From Salinisphaeraceae bacterium UBA4764 (GTDB taxonomy: Bacteria > Pseudomonadota > Gammaproteobacteria > Nevskiales > Salinisphaeraceae), in the NCBI GenBank assembly GCA_002403445.1, contig DHHU01000008.1, forward strand, positions 3,673 to 23,670: a DNA stretch of 19,998 nt, given 5' to 3'. The notes beneath the pieces are model-generated. The model saw nothing but the letters and a program-made list of their open reading frames with translations. It did not search any database and had not been told where the DNA came from. The translations under genes were made by a program, and so were the position numbers. Positions 9,254 through 16,570 of this stretch are shown piece by piece (the stretch's first letter is position 1; each line of letters begins with the position of its first letter).

Positions 9254-10543
9254 GCGCTTACAAAATTGTATTGGAATATCGCTGCTTGGCCGCAGATTGA
9301 TGCCAGCCTCAACGGATGGTGGCGTAGCGTCCATTGGGTGCGGCGTGAATCGACGCAGCAATGTAACCAGGTGTGTGCGCATTTCCACGCGCGCCAGTTG
9401 CTCGCCGATACAACGCCGCATTCCCGCAGCGAACGGTATATAAGCAAAGCGACTGGCCCGGTCAAAGGGGCGCTCGAAGCGGCCGGGGTCGAACCCTGTG
9501 GGGTGGACCCAGATCGCTGGGTCACGATGCAGTATATAAGGACTGATATAGACCTGAACTCCGGCATCGAGATAATACCCGCCGACATCCACTGTTGTCA
9601 GCGCCCGCCGCGACAACAACCAGCCGGGGGGATAAAGCCGCAGTGTTTCCGCTACGATATGATCGAGCCATTCGAGCTGACCACGCTCGCCGTCGCCAAG
9701 AACTCGCAACTGATCCTCATCAACCGAATCGGCGGCAGCCTGCGCCTTGGCGAGCACGTCGGGATGCGTGGCCAACAGATGCCAAGCAAACGCCAGAGCA
9801 CTGGCCGTGGTTTCGTGCCCAGCCACGATCAGCGTCATCACCTCATCGACAGCCTCGCGCTCGCTCATGGCACCATCAGACACCGCGCTTGCCAAATGCC
9901 CGAGAAAGTCGTTCGAGGCCGCCGGTTGCTCGCAACGCTTGGCCAATAATCTGTGCACAAGGCGCGTCAAAATATGGAATCGGCGGGCGAATGACAGATC
10001 GCGTGCGGGCTCGGCTGTGAGCAATCGAAACGGGTTGTCGTCGTGTATAACCAGCGCGTCGTAATCCGGCCCAAAGACCGACTTGAGCACCATCACGAGG
10101 ATCAATTCGCTGATTCGCGGCACCATCGCTACGGGCTGATTCGCATCTGCCGCTGCCCCGAGTTCTTCAGCCATCTTCCGAGTTTCATCGAAGATCATGG
10201 AATAAAAATCGGCCAGCGACTGAGGTCGAAATGCTGGTTGCATCAGTCGGCGCTGGCGTTGCCAAAAATCGCCCTCGCTGACCATCAGACCGTTACCCAG
10301 CAATATCTTGACGCGATCGAGGCCCTGACCCTTCGTGAAGTGGCGGGAACGCCGGGCCAATACGTCGCGAACGGCCTCTGGTTCATGTATAACCCACTCT
10401 GCAGCCGTGTTGCCATCGGGGCGCTGCACACGATAGACCGGACCATACTCGGCGTGCCATGCATCGAGCCGGCGGCGGGTTGCATCGTTGGGTCCTAGGC
10501 TGGATTCAGACGAGACTAAAACAGGCGGGACCGTTGCTGCCAT
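9251..10543 (-). CDS. Cytochrome P450
   Basis: This is a soluble-type bacterial P450 monooxygenase of 430 residues, with no N-terminal membrane anchor. The I-helix oxygen-activation motif is AGHETTAS (241-248), the ExxR pair is Glu299/Arg302 (ETLR), and the haem-binding loop is FAAGMRRCIG with the cysteine ligand Cys378. WQRQRRLMQPAF (94-105) is the usual C-helix signature. The ATG at 10543 is preferred; an upstream TTG at 10612 would add 23 residues without family character. The next gene is FAAL-ACP, 16 bp away, so the likely substrate is a fatty acyl chain, possibly while bound to the carrier domain. That is inferred from context. No ferredoxin or reductase gene is in the window, so it must borrow redox partners. 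Confidence 0.93.
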   Translation of the reverse strand: MAATVPPVLVSSESSLGPNDATRRRLDAWHAEYGPVYRVQRPDGNTAAEWVIHEPEAVRDVLARRSRHFTKGQGLDRVKILLGNGLMVSEGDFWQRQRRLMQPAFRPQSLADFYSMIFDETRKMAEELGAAADANQPVAMVPRISELILVMVLKSVFGPDYDALVIHDDNPFRLLTAEPARDLSFARRFHILTRLVHRLLAKRCEQPAASNDFLGHLASAVSDGAMSEREAVDEVMTLIVAGHETTASALAFAWHLLATHPDVLAKAQAAADSVDEDQLRVLGDGERGQLEWLDHIVAETLRLYPPGWLLSRRALTTVDVGGYYLDAGVQVYISPYILHRDPAIWVHPTGFDPGRFERPFDRASRFAYIPFAAGMRRCIGEQLARVEMRTHLVTLLRRFTPHPMDATPPSVEAGINLRPSSDIPIQFCKR

Positions 10544-10571
10544 TAGGTAGAATGAACGTAGATATGAATGA

Positions 10572-10590
10572 GCGTCTGCGACACAGACGC
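10572..10590. promoter_or_regulatory. Inverted repeat GCGTCTG-N5-CAGACGC between divergent genes
   Basis: The two 7-bp arms pair perfectly around CGACA. The repeat lies between the ATG of the P450 gene (10543, minus) and the ATG of the phosphopantetheinyl transferase gene (10612 or 10630, plus), in a shared promoter zone. It is well placed to be the operator of a dimeric regulator controlling both arms, or a leader hairpin. No regulator gene is nearby to match. Confidence 0.4.
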
Positions 10591-10629
10591 CAAGCTTGGA
10601 CTGCTGCCCCAATGATCAGATCTCGGGTG

Positions 10630-11298
10630 ATGATCGCCACGCTGGCAATCGACAGGGGCGCAGCTCGCACACTGGACAGCTTAACGCTCTCGACGCTGCC
10701 GTACCAGTATCATGAGCGACTTCGCAACATGGCTAGCGAATCGGCCAGGCAGCAAACAACAGCCGGACTATGGTTGCTTAAGCAACTTTTGGCCGCTGCT
10801 GGCGAGCCGCTGGACACGCTGGGGCGACTCGGCGTGTCCGGCAATGGCCGGCCAAAACTTCCCCACGGACCGTCTTTCAATATATCGCACAGTCGGGCGA
10901 TGGTAGCGTGCGTGTTATCGCATGATCGGACCGTCGGCCTGGACATCGAAGCTCGCACGCAGCGCGTGCCGACACGACTCGTGCGTGGGACAAGCGACGA
11001 TGAGCAGGCTGCCGTGGCTGCCGTACCAACTTCATTTTTCGATTTCTGGTGCGCACGGGAGGCCACGATCAAGGCCAGCGGCCGGGTGGGCCTCGGTCGA
11101 TTGAAGCGCGTGAGGCTCTCACCCGGCTGTGCGCACGTGGACGGCGAGTTCTGGCACCTCGTGCCGTTGACGCTGGCATCGGACTATGCCGCTTGCTTGG
11201 CCAGCTCGGCGCCGGTGGGCAGCACCGATATATCGGTCGAGCATCTATCGTTGTTTAAGCCAGAAAATACAGGCCGGCAAACACCTTGGGATCGATGA
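10630..11298 (+). CDS. 4'-phosphopantetheinyl transferase, Sfp/HetI type
   Basis: This enzyme moves the phosphopantetheine arm from coenzyme A onto a serine of carrier proteins. The 222-residue frame has the family motifs: GRPKLP (73-78), FNISHS (83-88), VGLDIE with magnesium ligands Asp105 and Glu107, and FWCAREATIKASG (139-151) with Glu144 and Lys148. Size and motif spacing suit the stand-alone Sfp-type enzymes of secondary metabolism rather than AcpS. The start is uncertain. ATG at 10612 would add six residues, and neither site has a good ribosome-binding sequence. It is transcribed away from the P450/FAAL-ACP operon, whose carrier domain is an obvious substrate. Its last 44 bases overlap the Nudix gene tail to tail. 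Confidence 0.9.
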   Translation: MIATLAIDRGAARTLDSLTLSTLPYQYHERLRNMASESARQQTTAGLWLLKQLLAAAGEPLDTLGRLGVSGNGRPKLPHGPSFNISHSRAMVACVLSHDRTVGLDIEARTQRVPTRLVRGTSDDEQAAVAAVPTSFFDFWCAREATIKASGRVGLGRLKRVRLSPGCAHVDGEFWHLVPLTLASDYAACLASSAPVGSTDISVEHLSLFKPENTGRQTPWDR

Positions 11299-11773
11299 GG
11301 ACCCCTTTATCCTGACGCGACCGCAGCCAATCCTCGATACCCTCGGGCGACACCTCGTGGACGCTGATCGCCTCACTATCATCGCCGCCACCTTCGCCAA
11401 CGCGTTCCGGGTCAATCGCACGAACCCACCAAGTCATTTCGCTGCTAAGCCCGGCGCTCGGCGGCCCCTGTGTTAGAAACGCAAAATCGCGGGCACGAAA
11501 CCCGGTTTCTTCTTCGAGCTCACGAGCGGCGGCCAGCTCGAATGCCTCATCTTCATCGCCGGCTATGTCGCCGACCAACCCAGCCGGAAACTCGATAACA
11601 GACGCGTCCATCGGCGCACGGTATTGTTCGACCAGCAAAACTTTACCCGCCTCGGTTTGGGCAACGATCACCACTGCGCCCCGTGCATTCACGCGCTCGA
11701 CATACTCCCAACGGCCGCGTTTGCAAACCCGTAAAAACTTGCCTTCAAATAAGGTCTCGTCGGCCAAAATCAA
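11255..11773 (-). CDS. Nudix hydrolase, ADP-ribose pyrophosphatase-like
   Basis: The 172-residue product has the Nudix core EFPAGLVGD...AAARELEEETGF (61-92). REL-x-EE-x-G is intact, which binds the metal that helps cleave the diphosphate. The EFPAG approach and the length resemble ADP-ribose or nucleotide-sugar pyrophosphatases. Between the AG glycine and REL there are about five more residues than in the textbook Nudix box. No ATG or GTG fits, because a TAA lies in frame 15 bases upstream of the TTG at 11773. TTG is therefore the probable start, perhaps with GGGTG as a weak ribosome-binding site. The gene diverges from purD and converges with, and overlaps, the phosphopantetheinyl transferase gene. 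The exact substrate is unknown. Confidence 0.88.
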   Translation of the reverse strand: MILADETLFEGKFLRVCKRGRWEYVERVNARGAVVIVAQTEAGKVLLVEQYRAPMDASVIEFPAGLVGDIAGDEDEAFELAAARELEEETGFRARDFAFLTQGPPSAGLSSEMTWWVRAIDPERVGEGGGDDSEAISVHEVSPEGIEDWLRSRQDKGVLIDPKVFAGLYFLA

Positions 11774-11872
11774 GCACCCGTATGCAATTTATTGAGTTCC
11801 ATTGTAGGGCAGGCAGACGGAATCGCTCCATGCTTTGCTAATGTGTGCCGTTTACCGAAGAGTCCTTTCAAT

Positions 11873-13159
11873 ATGCAGGCCCAACCGACCTCTCATCGTA
11901 TTCTGGTTATTGGCGGCGGTGGCCGTGAACATGCGCTGGCGTGGAAAATCGCAGACTCACCGCGTACGGTTGCAGTCTTCGTGGCTCCCGGAAATGCCGG
12001 TACGGCGCGCGACCCGCGAATGGTCAACGTACCGATTGCGGCCGATGATACGCGAGCACTGGTGGAATTCGCGCTGGCCAATACCATCACATTGGCCGTT
12101 GTCGGCCCGGAGGGACCGCTTGTCGGTGGCGTTGTCGATGCGTTTGAAGCGGCCGGCCTGGCCTGTTTCGGGCCGAATGCCGCGGCTGCCGAGCTGGAAG
12201 CCAGCAAGGCTTTTTCCAAGAGGTTTCTAGCTCGGCACAGCATCCCCACGGCCGACTATGCAGTGTTTACCGAAGTCAATGCGGCCCGTCTCTATATCCA
12301 AACGCTACCATTACCGATCGTATTGAAAGCCGATGGCCTAGCCGCGGGCAAGGGTGTGATCATCGCACCGGATCAGGATACCGCCAATGATGCGGCTGAG
12401 CGTCTGCTCGCCAACGGCGGACGAGTCGTAATCGAGCGCTATCTCGAGGGTGAAGAAGCCAGCTACATGGTCATGGTCGACGGTGACAACATTGTGCCGC
12501 TGGCCAGCTCACAGGATCACAAACCGGCTTACGATGGCGACAACGGCCCCAACACAGGCGGCATGGGCGCGTACTCTCCAGCACCGGTGGTCACAGGTGC
12601 GGTCGCCGAGCGAGCCATGCGCGAGATCATCAGGCCCACGGTGCACGGCATGGCAGAAGAGGGCCGATCATTTCGGGGGTTTCTCTACGCCGGGTTGATG
12701 ATCGACAGCCAAGGTAAACCCTGTGTCTTGGAGTTCAATGTCAGACTGGGCGATCCTGAAGCCGAACCTATTTTGATGCGGCTCGAGAGTGATCTGGTGG
12801 ATCTACTCGAAGCCGGCGTCGAGCAGCGTCTGGATTCAATGACACCGGCATGGCGCGATCAGGCTGCGCTGAGCGTCGTCATGGCCAGTGCCGGCTACCC
12901 CGGCGCCGTTGAAAAAGGCCACGCGATTTCCGGGATCGACAACATCACCAACAACGCAACCCTGTTTCACGCCGGCACGAGCCTAGATGAGGACGGCGTA
13001 ACCGTTCGAACAGCGGGTGGACGCGTGCTCTGCGTAACCGCGCTAGGTCATGATATCGCTACAGCACGGGAGCGCGCGTATGCCGCCACCAAGATCATCA
13101 ACTGGCCGGGCGCATGGTGTCGGAGAGATATTGGCTATCGGGCGCTATCCCGAATGTAA
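11873..13159 (+). CDS. purD: Phosphoribosylamine-glycine ligase PurD
   Basis: PurD (GARS) joins phosphoribosylamine and glycine with ATP, the second step of purine synthesis. The 428-residue protein has VIGGGGREHAL (12-22), APGNAGT (38-44), VVGPEGPL (76-83), the ATP-grasp segment LKADGLAAGKGV (151-162), SSQDHKPAYDGDNGPNTGG (212-230), and LEFNVRLGDPE (286-296) with metal-binding Glu and Asn. It ends with the usual RRDIGYRAL. I start at the ATG at 11873, which gives the family length. The frame is open back to 11792, but those 27 residues are not conserved. It stands alone here; purH, its frequent partner, is not in the window. Confidence 0.97.
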   Translation: MQAQPTSHRILVIGGGGREHALAWKIADSPRTVAVFVAPGNAGTARDPRMVNVPIAADDTRALVEFALANTITLAVVGPEGPLVGGVVDAFEAAGLACFGPNAAAAELEASKAFSKRFLARHSIPTADYAVFTEVNAARLYIQTLPLPIVLKADGLAAGKGVIIAPDQDTANDAAERLLANGGRVVIERYLEGEEASYMVMVDGDNIVPLASSQDHKPAYDGDNGPNTGGMGAYSPAPVVTGAVAERAMREIIRPTVHGMAEEGRSFRGFLYAGLMIDSQGKPCVLEFNVRLGDPEAEPILMRLESDLVDLLEAGVEQRLDSMTPAWRDQAALSVVMASAGYPGAVEKGHAISGIDNITNNATLFHAGTSLDEDGVTVRTAGGRVLCVTALGHDIATARERAYAATKIINWPGAWCRRDIGYRALSRM

Positions 13160-13201
13160 TGCCATGCCCCTTTTCTTCCGTAAACATCTTGGCAGAGACA
13201 G

Positions 13202-13816
13202 TCAGGTGGAATTTTGCGCTTGAATCAACGTCCAGTACCCGAATGCATTGACCGGCTGCGAACATTTCACCTCAAGCCCCGTCTGACTCAGGAAATCGTC
13301 CAACGGGAACGAAGGCCGCCAACCCACCAGTTTAGATAACGGTGTCAGAGCCCGCTCGAGGGTTGCCACGACGCCTTTGCTGGAACTGAAATGATTGACG
13401 ATGAACAACTCACCGTCGGGTTTGCAGACGCGGCGCATTTCGTCGACTAGCGCCTTGGGGTCGGGAGCAACGGACACCACGTACATGGCCACGACCTTGT
13501 CGAAGCTATTGTCGGCGTAATCGAGTGCCTGAGCGTCTAGCTGACGAATCGTGATCTGATTGTTACAAGCCTCGGCGCGTTGCCTGGCCTTGTCGAGCAT
13601 CTCAGGCGACACATCGATGCCGACTACTTCGACACCCTCACAATAAAGTGGTAGCGAAGATCCCGTACCCACCCCGACTTCCAGTACGCGGTCACCCGGC
13701 TTGCAGGCCATCGCCTCAACCGCGGCCCGCTGCCCGTGAGCGAAAAACGGTCCGAATACCCGATCGTAGAAACCGGCAACGCGGCGATACGCGGTTACAA
13801 CCGACTGTTTATCCAT
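13202..13816 (-). CDS. pmtA: SAM-dependent methyltransferase, PmtA-like phospholipid N-methyltransferase
   Basis: The 204-residue protein is a class I methyltransferase with VLEVGVGTGSSLPLY (44-58) as the SAM loop, Asp68 as the acidic ribose ligand, and Asp94 for adenine. YRRVAGFYDRVFGPFFAHGQRAAV at the N terminus, MYVVSVAPDP (111-120), ELFIVNHFSSSKG (136-148) and the ending GWRPSFPLDDFL resemble the Rhodobacter-type phosphatidylethanolamine N-methyltransferases, which build phosphatidylcholine at the membrane surface. Substrate preference cannot be proved by eye; a UbiE-like quinone methylase is the alternative but less likely. It lies downstream of the aconitase gene on the same strand, separated by a strong hairpin, and converges with purD, leaving 42 bp. 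Confidence 0.8.
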   Translation of the reverse strand: MDKQSVVTAYRRVAGFYDRVFGPFFAHGQRAAVEAMACKPGDRVLEVGVGTGSSLPLYCEGVEVVGIDVSPEMLDKARQRAEACNNQITIRQLDAQALDYADNSFDKVVAMYVVSVAPDPKALVDEMRRVCKPDGELFIVNHFSSSKGVVATLERALTPLSKLVGWRPSFPLDDFLSQTGLEVKCSQPVNAFGYWTLIQAQNST

Positions 13817-13871
13817 AAGAGTCTGTTAACAAGGTTTACGGCGCAGAATCATTGTTAAAACTAGGTTCCCC

Positions 13872-13902
13872 CAACGCTGCACTGTCCCACAGTGCAGCGT
13901 TG
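13872..13902 (-). terminator. Perfect 14-bp hairpin after aconitase gene, probable terminator
   Basis: Left arm 13872-13885 and right arm 13889-13902 are exactly complementary over 14 bases with a three-base loop. It lies 17 bases beyond the aconitase stop codon and before pmtA on the same strand. On the minus strand it is followed by GGGGGAACCTAGTTTT, so the T-run is short and displaced. It probably ends or attenuates the aconitase transcript. Confidence 0.65.
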
Positions 13903-13919
13903 CAAGCCTGATGTTGCCC

Positions 13920-15863
13920 TCAAACTACAGCCGTTTCGCTTTCACGCATCCAGTTGATCAAGCCTCCACTGAGTAGCACCTCGACCTGGCGATCGGAGAG
14001 CGCGTGTTTGCACTCGATCTCGCCACTTTCTTCGGTGCGAGCCGTGATTGTGTCGCCATTGGCCAGAGCATCACGCAAGCCGCTGAATGTCAGTTTCGTT
14101 CCCTGCTGGAGTTTTTCCAGATCGCCTTCGTTGACAAACGAAAGGGGCAGAATGCCGAAGTTGACCAGATTCTGCCAGTGAATGCGCGCATAGTTCTTGG
14201 CGATAACTACTCGCAGACCGAGGTAGCGCGGTGCAATGGCCGCGTGTTCCCGGGAACTGCCTTGACCGTAATTTTCGCCCCCAATGATGGCGTGATCGCC
14301 TGTGTCCTTGGCCCGATCCGGGTACGATTCGTCGACCACGTCGTAGACGAAGTTGGCAATGGCCGGAATATTGGAACGAAATGGCAGCACTTCGGCCCCA
14401 GCCCGCATGATTTCGTCGGTCGAAATGTTGTCGCCGACCTTGAGCAGTATCGGCAGTTCGAAACGGTCCGGCAAGGCATCGAAGTCCGGCAGTGAAGCAA
14501 TGTTCGGCCCCTTGACTAGTTCGATATTACGCGCCTCTTCCAGCGGCAACGGGTCCTCGAGCATGGTGTCGTTGATAACCGGATTGTCGGGATTTTTAAC
14601 CTGCGGATACGCCATATCTAGGGTCCGCGGGTCGGTAATTTCGCCCTTGAGTGCGCTGGCCACGGCTGTTTCAGGAGAGCATAGGAATACCGAGTCCTCC
14701 TTGGTGCCTGAACGACCCGTGAAATTGCGCGGCGTGGTGCGCAGGCTGTTGCGCCCCGAAGCAGGCGCCTGCCCCATACCGATACAGCCGTTGCAGCCGG
14801 CCTGATGCAGACGCGCGCCGGAAGCGATCAGCGGCCCGAGCAAGCCGTCCCGTGCGAGGGTTTCAAGCATGGCACGGGATGAAGGATTAACGTCGAACGA
14901 AACATCTTTGGCCACGGTCCTACCGCGCACCATTTCGGCCGTCACGGCGAAATCACGGTAGCCCGGATTAGCCGAGGATCCAATATAGGACTGGTACAAG
15001 TCCATACCTGCCAACTCACGCACCGGCACCACATTGCCCGGCGAAGTCGGCTTGGCGATCAGCGGTTCAAGCGATGACAGGTCGATCTCTTCGTGCAGAT
15101 CATATTCGGCACCTTCATCTGCGACAAGTTCCGTGTATTCATCTTCGCGTCCTTGGGACTTCAAAAACCGTCGGATCTCGGCATCGGCTGGAAACACGGT
15201 CGTTGTTGCCCCCAACTCGGCGCCCATGTTGGCAATGACGTGTCGATCCATGGCCTCCAAGTTGTCCAGCCCAGGTCCGTAATATTCGATGATGGTGCCC
15301 ACGCCACCTTTGACGTCGTGGCGCCGCAACATCTCGAGCACCACGTCTTTAGCCGAGACCCAGTCCGGCAATTTGCCGGTGAGTTTCACGCCCCAGATCT
15401 TGGGCATCTTGGTATAGAGCGGCTGGCCCGCCATGGCCAGCGCTACTTCCAGGCCGCCGGCGCCGATGGCCAGCATGCCCATTGAGCCGCCAGCTGGCGT
15501 GTGGCTGTCCGATCCAAGCAGTGTCTTGCCAGGTCGGCCGAAGCGCTCCATGTGCACGGCGTGGGATATTCCGTTGCCGGGCCTTGAGTAATACGCACCG
15601 AAACGTTCGCAGGCCGATTGCAGAAAAAGATGGTCGTCGGGATTCTTGTTGTCTTCCTGTATCAGGTTGTGGTCCACGTATTGACAGGAAATCTCAGTTT
15701 TGACCCGATCGAGTTTCATGGCCTCAAGTTCGAGCATGACGAGGGTGCCAGTCGCGTCTTGGGTCAGCGTTTGATCGATGCCGATCGCGATTTCCGATCC
15801 GGCGGTCATTTCGCCGGTTTTCAGGTGCGACGAGATCAATTTATGGGCGACAGTCTGAGGCAT
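13920..15863 (-). CDS. acn: Aconitate hydratase (single-chain, ~650-residue type)
   Basis: Aconitase interconverts citrate and isocitrate in the TCA cycle, using a [4Fe-4S] cluster. The 647-residue protein has DHNL (64-67), GSDSHTPAGGSMGMLAIGAGG (117-137), GCNGCIGMGQAP (356-367) with two cluster cysteines, Cys357 and Cys360, and the swivel motif GENYGQGSSREHAA (529-542) with substrate-binding Ser and Arg. It is shorter than AcnA or AcnB (about 890 residues) and resembles the compact bacterial and mitochondrial-like form. The usual IGSCTN, which gives the third cluster cysteine, reads IGSSAN, with Ser297 in place of Cys. The ATG at 15863 has AGGAG 8 bases upstream; an in-frame start seven codons earlier is less likely. 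It diverges from the nuo operon. Confidence 0.93.
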   Translation of the reverse strand: MPQTVAHKLISSHLKTGEMTAGSEIAIGIDQTLTQDATGTLVMLELEAMKLDRVKTEISCQYVDHNLIQEDNKNPDDHLFLQSACERFGAYYSRPGNGISHAVHMERFGRPGKTLLGSDSHTPAGGSMGMLAIGAGGLEVALAMAGQPLYTKMPKIWGVKLTGKLPDWVSAKDVVLEMLRRHDVKGGVGTIIEYYGPGLDNLEAMDRHVIANMGAELGATTTVFPADAEIRRFLKSQGREDEYTELVADEGAEYDLHEEIDLSSLEPLIAKPTSPGNVVPVRELAGMDLYQSYIGSSANPGYRDFAVTAEMVRGRTVAKDVSFDVNPSSRAMLETLARDGLLGPLIASGARLHQAGCNGCIGMGQAPASGRNSLRTTPRNFTGRSGTKEDSVFLCSPETAVASALKGEITDPRTLDMAYPQVKNPDNPVINDTMLEDPLPLEEARNIELVKGPNIASLPDFDALPDRFELPILLKVGDNISTDEIMRAGAEVLPFRSNIPAIANFVYDVVDESYPDRAKDTGDHAIIGGENYGQGSSREHAAIAPRYLGLRVVIAKNYARIHWQNLVNFGILPLSFVNEGDLEKLQQGTKLTFSGLRDALANGDTITARTEESGEIECKHALSDRQVEVLLSGGLINWMRESETAVV

Positions 15864-15887
15864 AGGATCAACTCCTGGAAACATTAT

Positions 15888-15904
15888 TGTCCTAGCTTAG
15901 GACA
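15888..15904. promoter_or_regulatory. Inverted repeat TGTCCTA-GCT-TAGGACA upstream of acn
   Basis: The 7-bp arms are perfect with a three-base spacer, and the site is 25 bases before the acn start codon on the minus strand. It lies in the shared acn/nuoA region, closer to acn. The compact symmetric layout is typical of a dimeric repressor site. I do not recognise which regulator it would bind. Confidence 0.4.
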
Positions 15905-15981
15905 TCGGGCGCGAACTCGGCAAAAACAAGACCCGCCGACGCTAATGGGGTGCATGTCGCGACGTGGCTTGGGCGCTGCTG

Positions 15982-15987
15982 TATAAT
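15982..15987 (+). promoter_or_regulatory. Candidate -10 box (TATAAT) for the nuo operon
   Basis: A perfect consensus TATAAT lies 79 bases upstream of the nuoA start. No good -35 hexamer is found at 16 to 18 bases before it, so an activator may be needed, or the match may be fortuitous. It would give a leader of about 70 bases. Confidence 0.45.
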
Positions 15988-16024
15988 GCACTTCTTAGTA
16001 AACCAGTGGCCTCAACGTAGACGT

Positions 16025-16044
16025 GCATCGCACCTTGCCGATGC
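16025..16044 (+). promoter_or_regulatory. Hairpin GCATCG/CGATGC in the nuoA leader
   Basis: Six-base arms (16025-16030 and 16039-16044) with an eight-base loop lie 22 bases before the nuoA ATG, just ahead of the AGGA ribosome-binding site. It may affect message stability or translation; no further evidence is visible. Confidence 0.3.
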
Positions 16045-16066
16045 CGCGTAGGAATCGAGTACCATT

Positions 16067-16558
16067 ATGAATGATGCCGCACAACAATCTGTAACCGTCT
16101 GGCCTTTGGTGCTTTTCTTCGCGAGCGCGATGGGTCTTGTGGGTTTGATGATCGGCTTATCGTCGATCCTGGGTGGACGGCATAACGAAAAACTTGGTAA
16201 CGAACCATTCGAATCTGGCATCCGTCCGACTGGTAGCGCACATCGACGCTTTTCCGTCCAATTCTACCTCGTGGCAATCATCTTCGTGCTGTTCGATCTG
16301 GAAGTGGTGTTCGTGTTTTCCTACGCGATCGCGGCACCAGCCCTTGGCTGGGCCGGCTACGGCGCGTTCATTTTCTTTCTCGGCATGATTACCCTCGGAT
16401 TGATTTACGAGTGGCGTATCGGGGCATTGAATTGGGCTCCCAAAGCACCGCGGCAGATGCGCCTGGAAGCTATCGAAATCAACCGCGCCCGGAATTTGCG
16501 TGGTGAATCCACGATCGATGCCGGTGCGAACCACAGTCCAACGCTCGACCAATCATGA
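16067..16558 (+). CDS. nuoA: NADH-quinone oxidoreductase subunit A
   Basis: NuoA is a small membrane subunit of respiratory complex I, at the joint between the peripheral and membrane arms. The 163-residue protein shows three membrane helices (about 12-35, 63-88 and 94-116). NEPFESGIRPTG in the cytoplasmic loop and FDLEVVF (76-82) are the conserved blocks, and the ESG form is the gammaproteobacterial type. The C-terminal tail after residue 125 is polar and longer than needed for the core fold. It is the first gene of the operon; nuoB follows after 12 bp. Confidence 0.96.
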   Translation: MNDAAQQSVTVWPLVLFFASAMGLVGLMIGLSSILGGRHNEKLGNEPFESGIRPTGSAHRRFSVQFYLVAIIFVLFDLEVVFVFSYAIAAPALGWAGYGAFIFFLGMITLGLIYEWRIGALNWAPKAPRQMRLEAIEINRARNLRGESTIDAGANHSPTLDQS

Positions 16559-16570
16559 GATTTCTAGACT

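Noticed and set aside
9235..9588. N-terminal extension of the FAAL-ACP frame
   Set aside because: It overlaps the haem-binding end of the P450 in another frame and has no FAAL similarity; the TTG start with its strong ribosome-binding site explains the data.
11792..11872. 27-residue N-terminal extension of purD
   Set aside because: PurD proteins start just before the VIGGGGREHAL motif; the extension lies in the promoter region shared with the Nudix gene.
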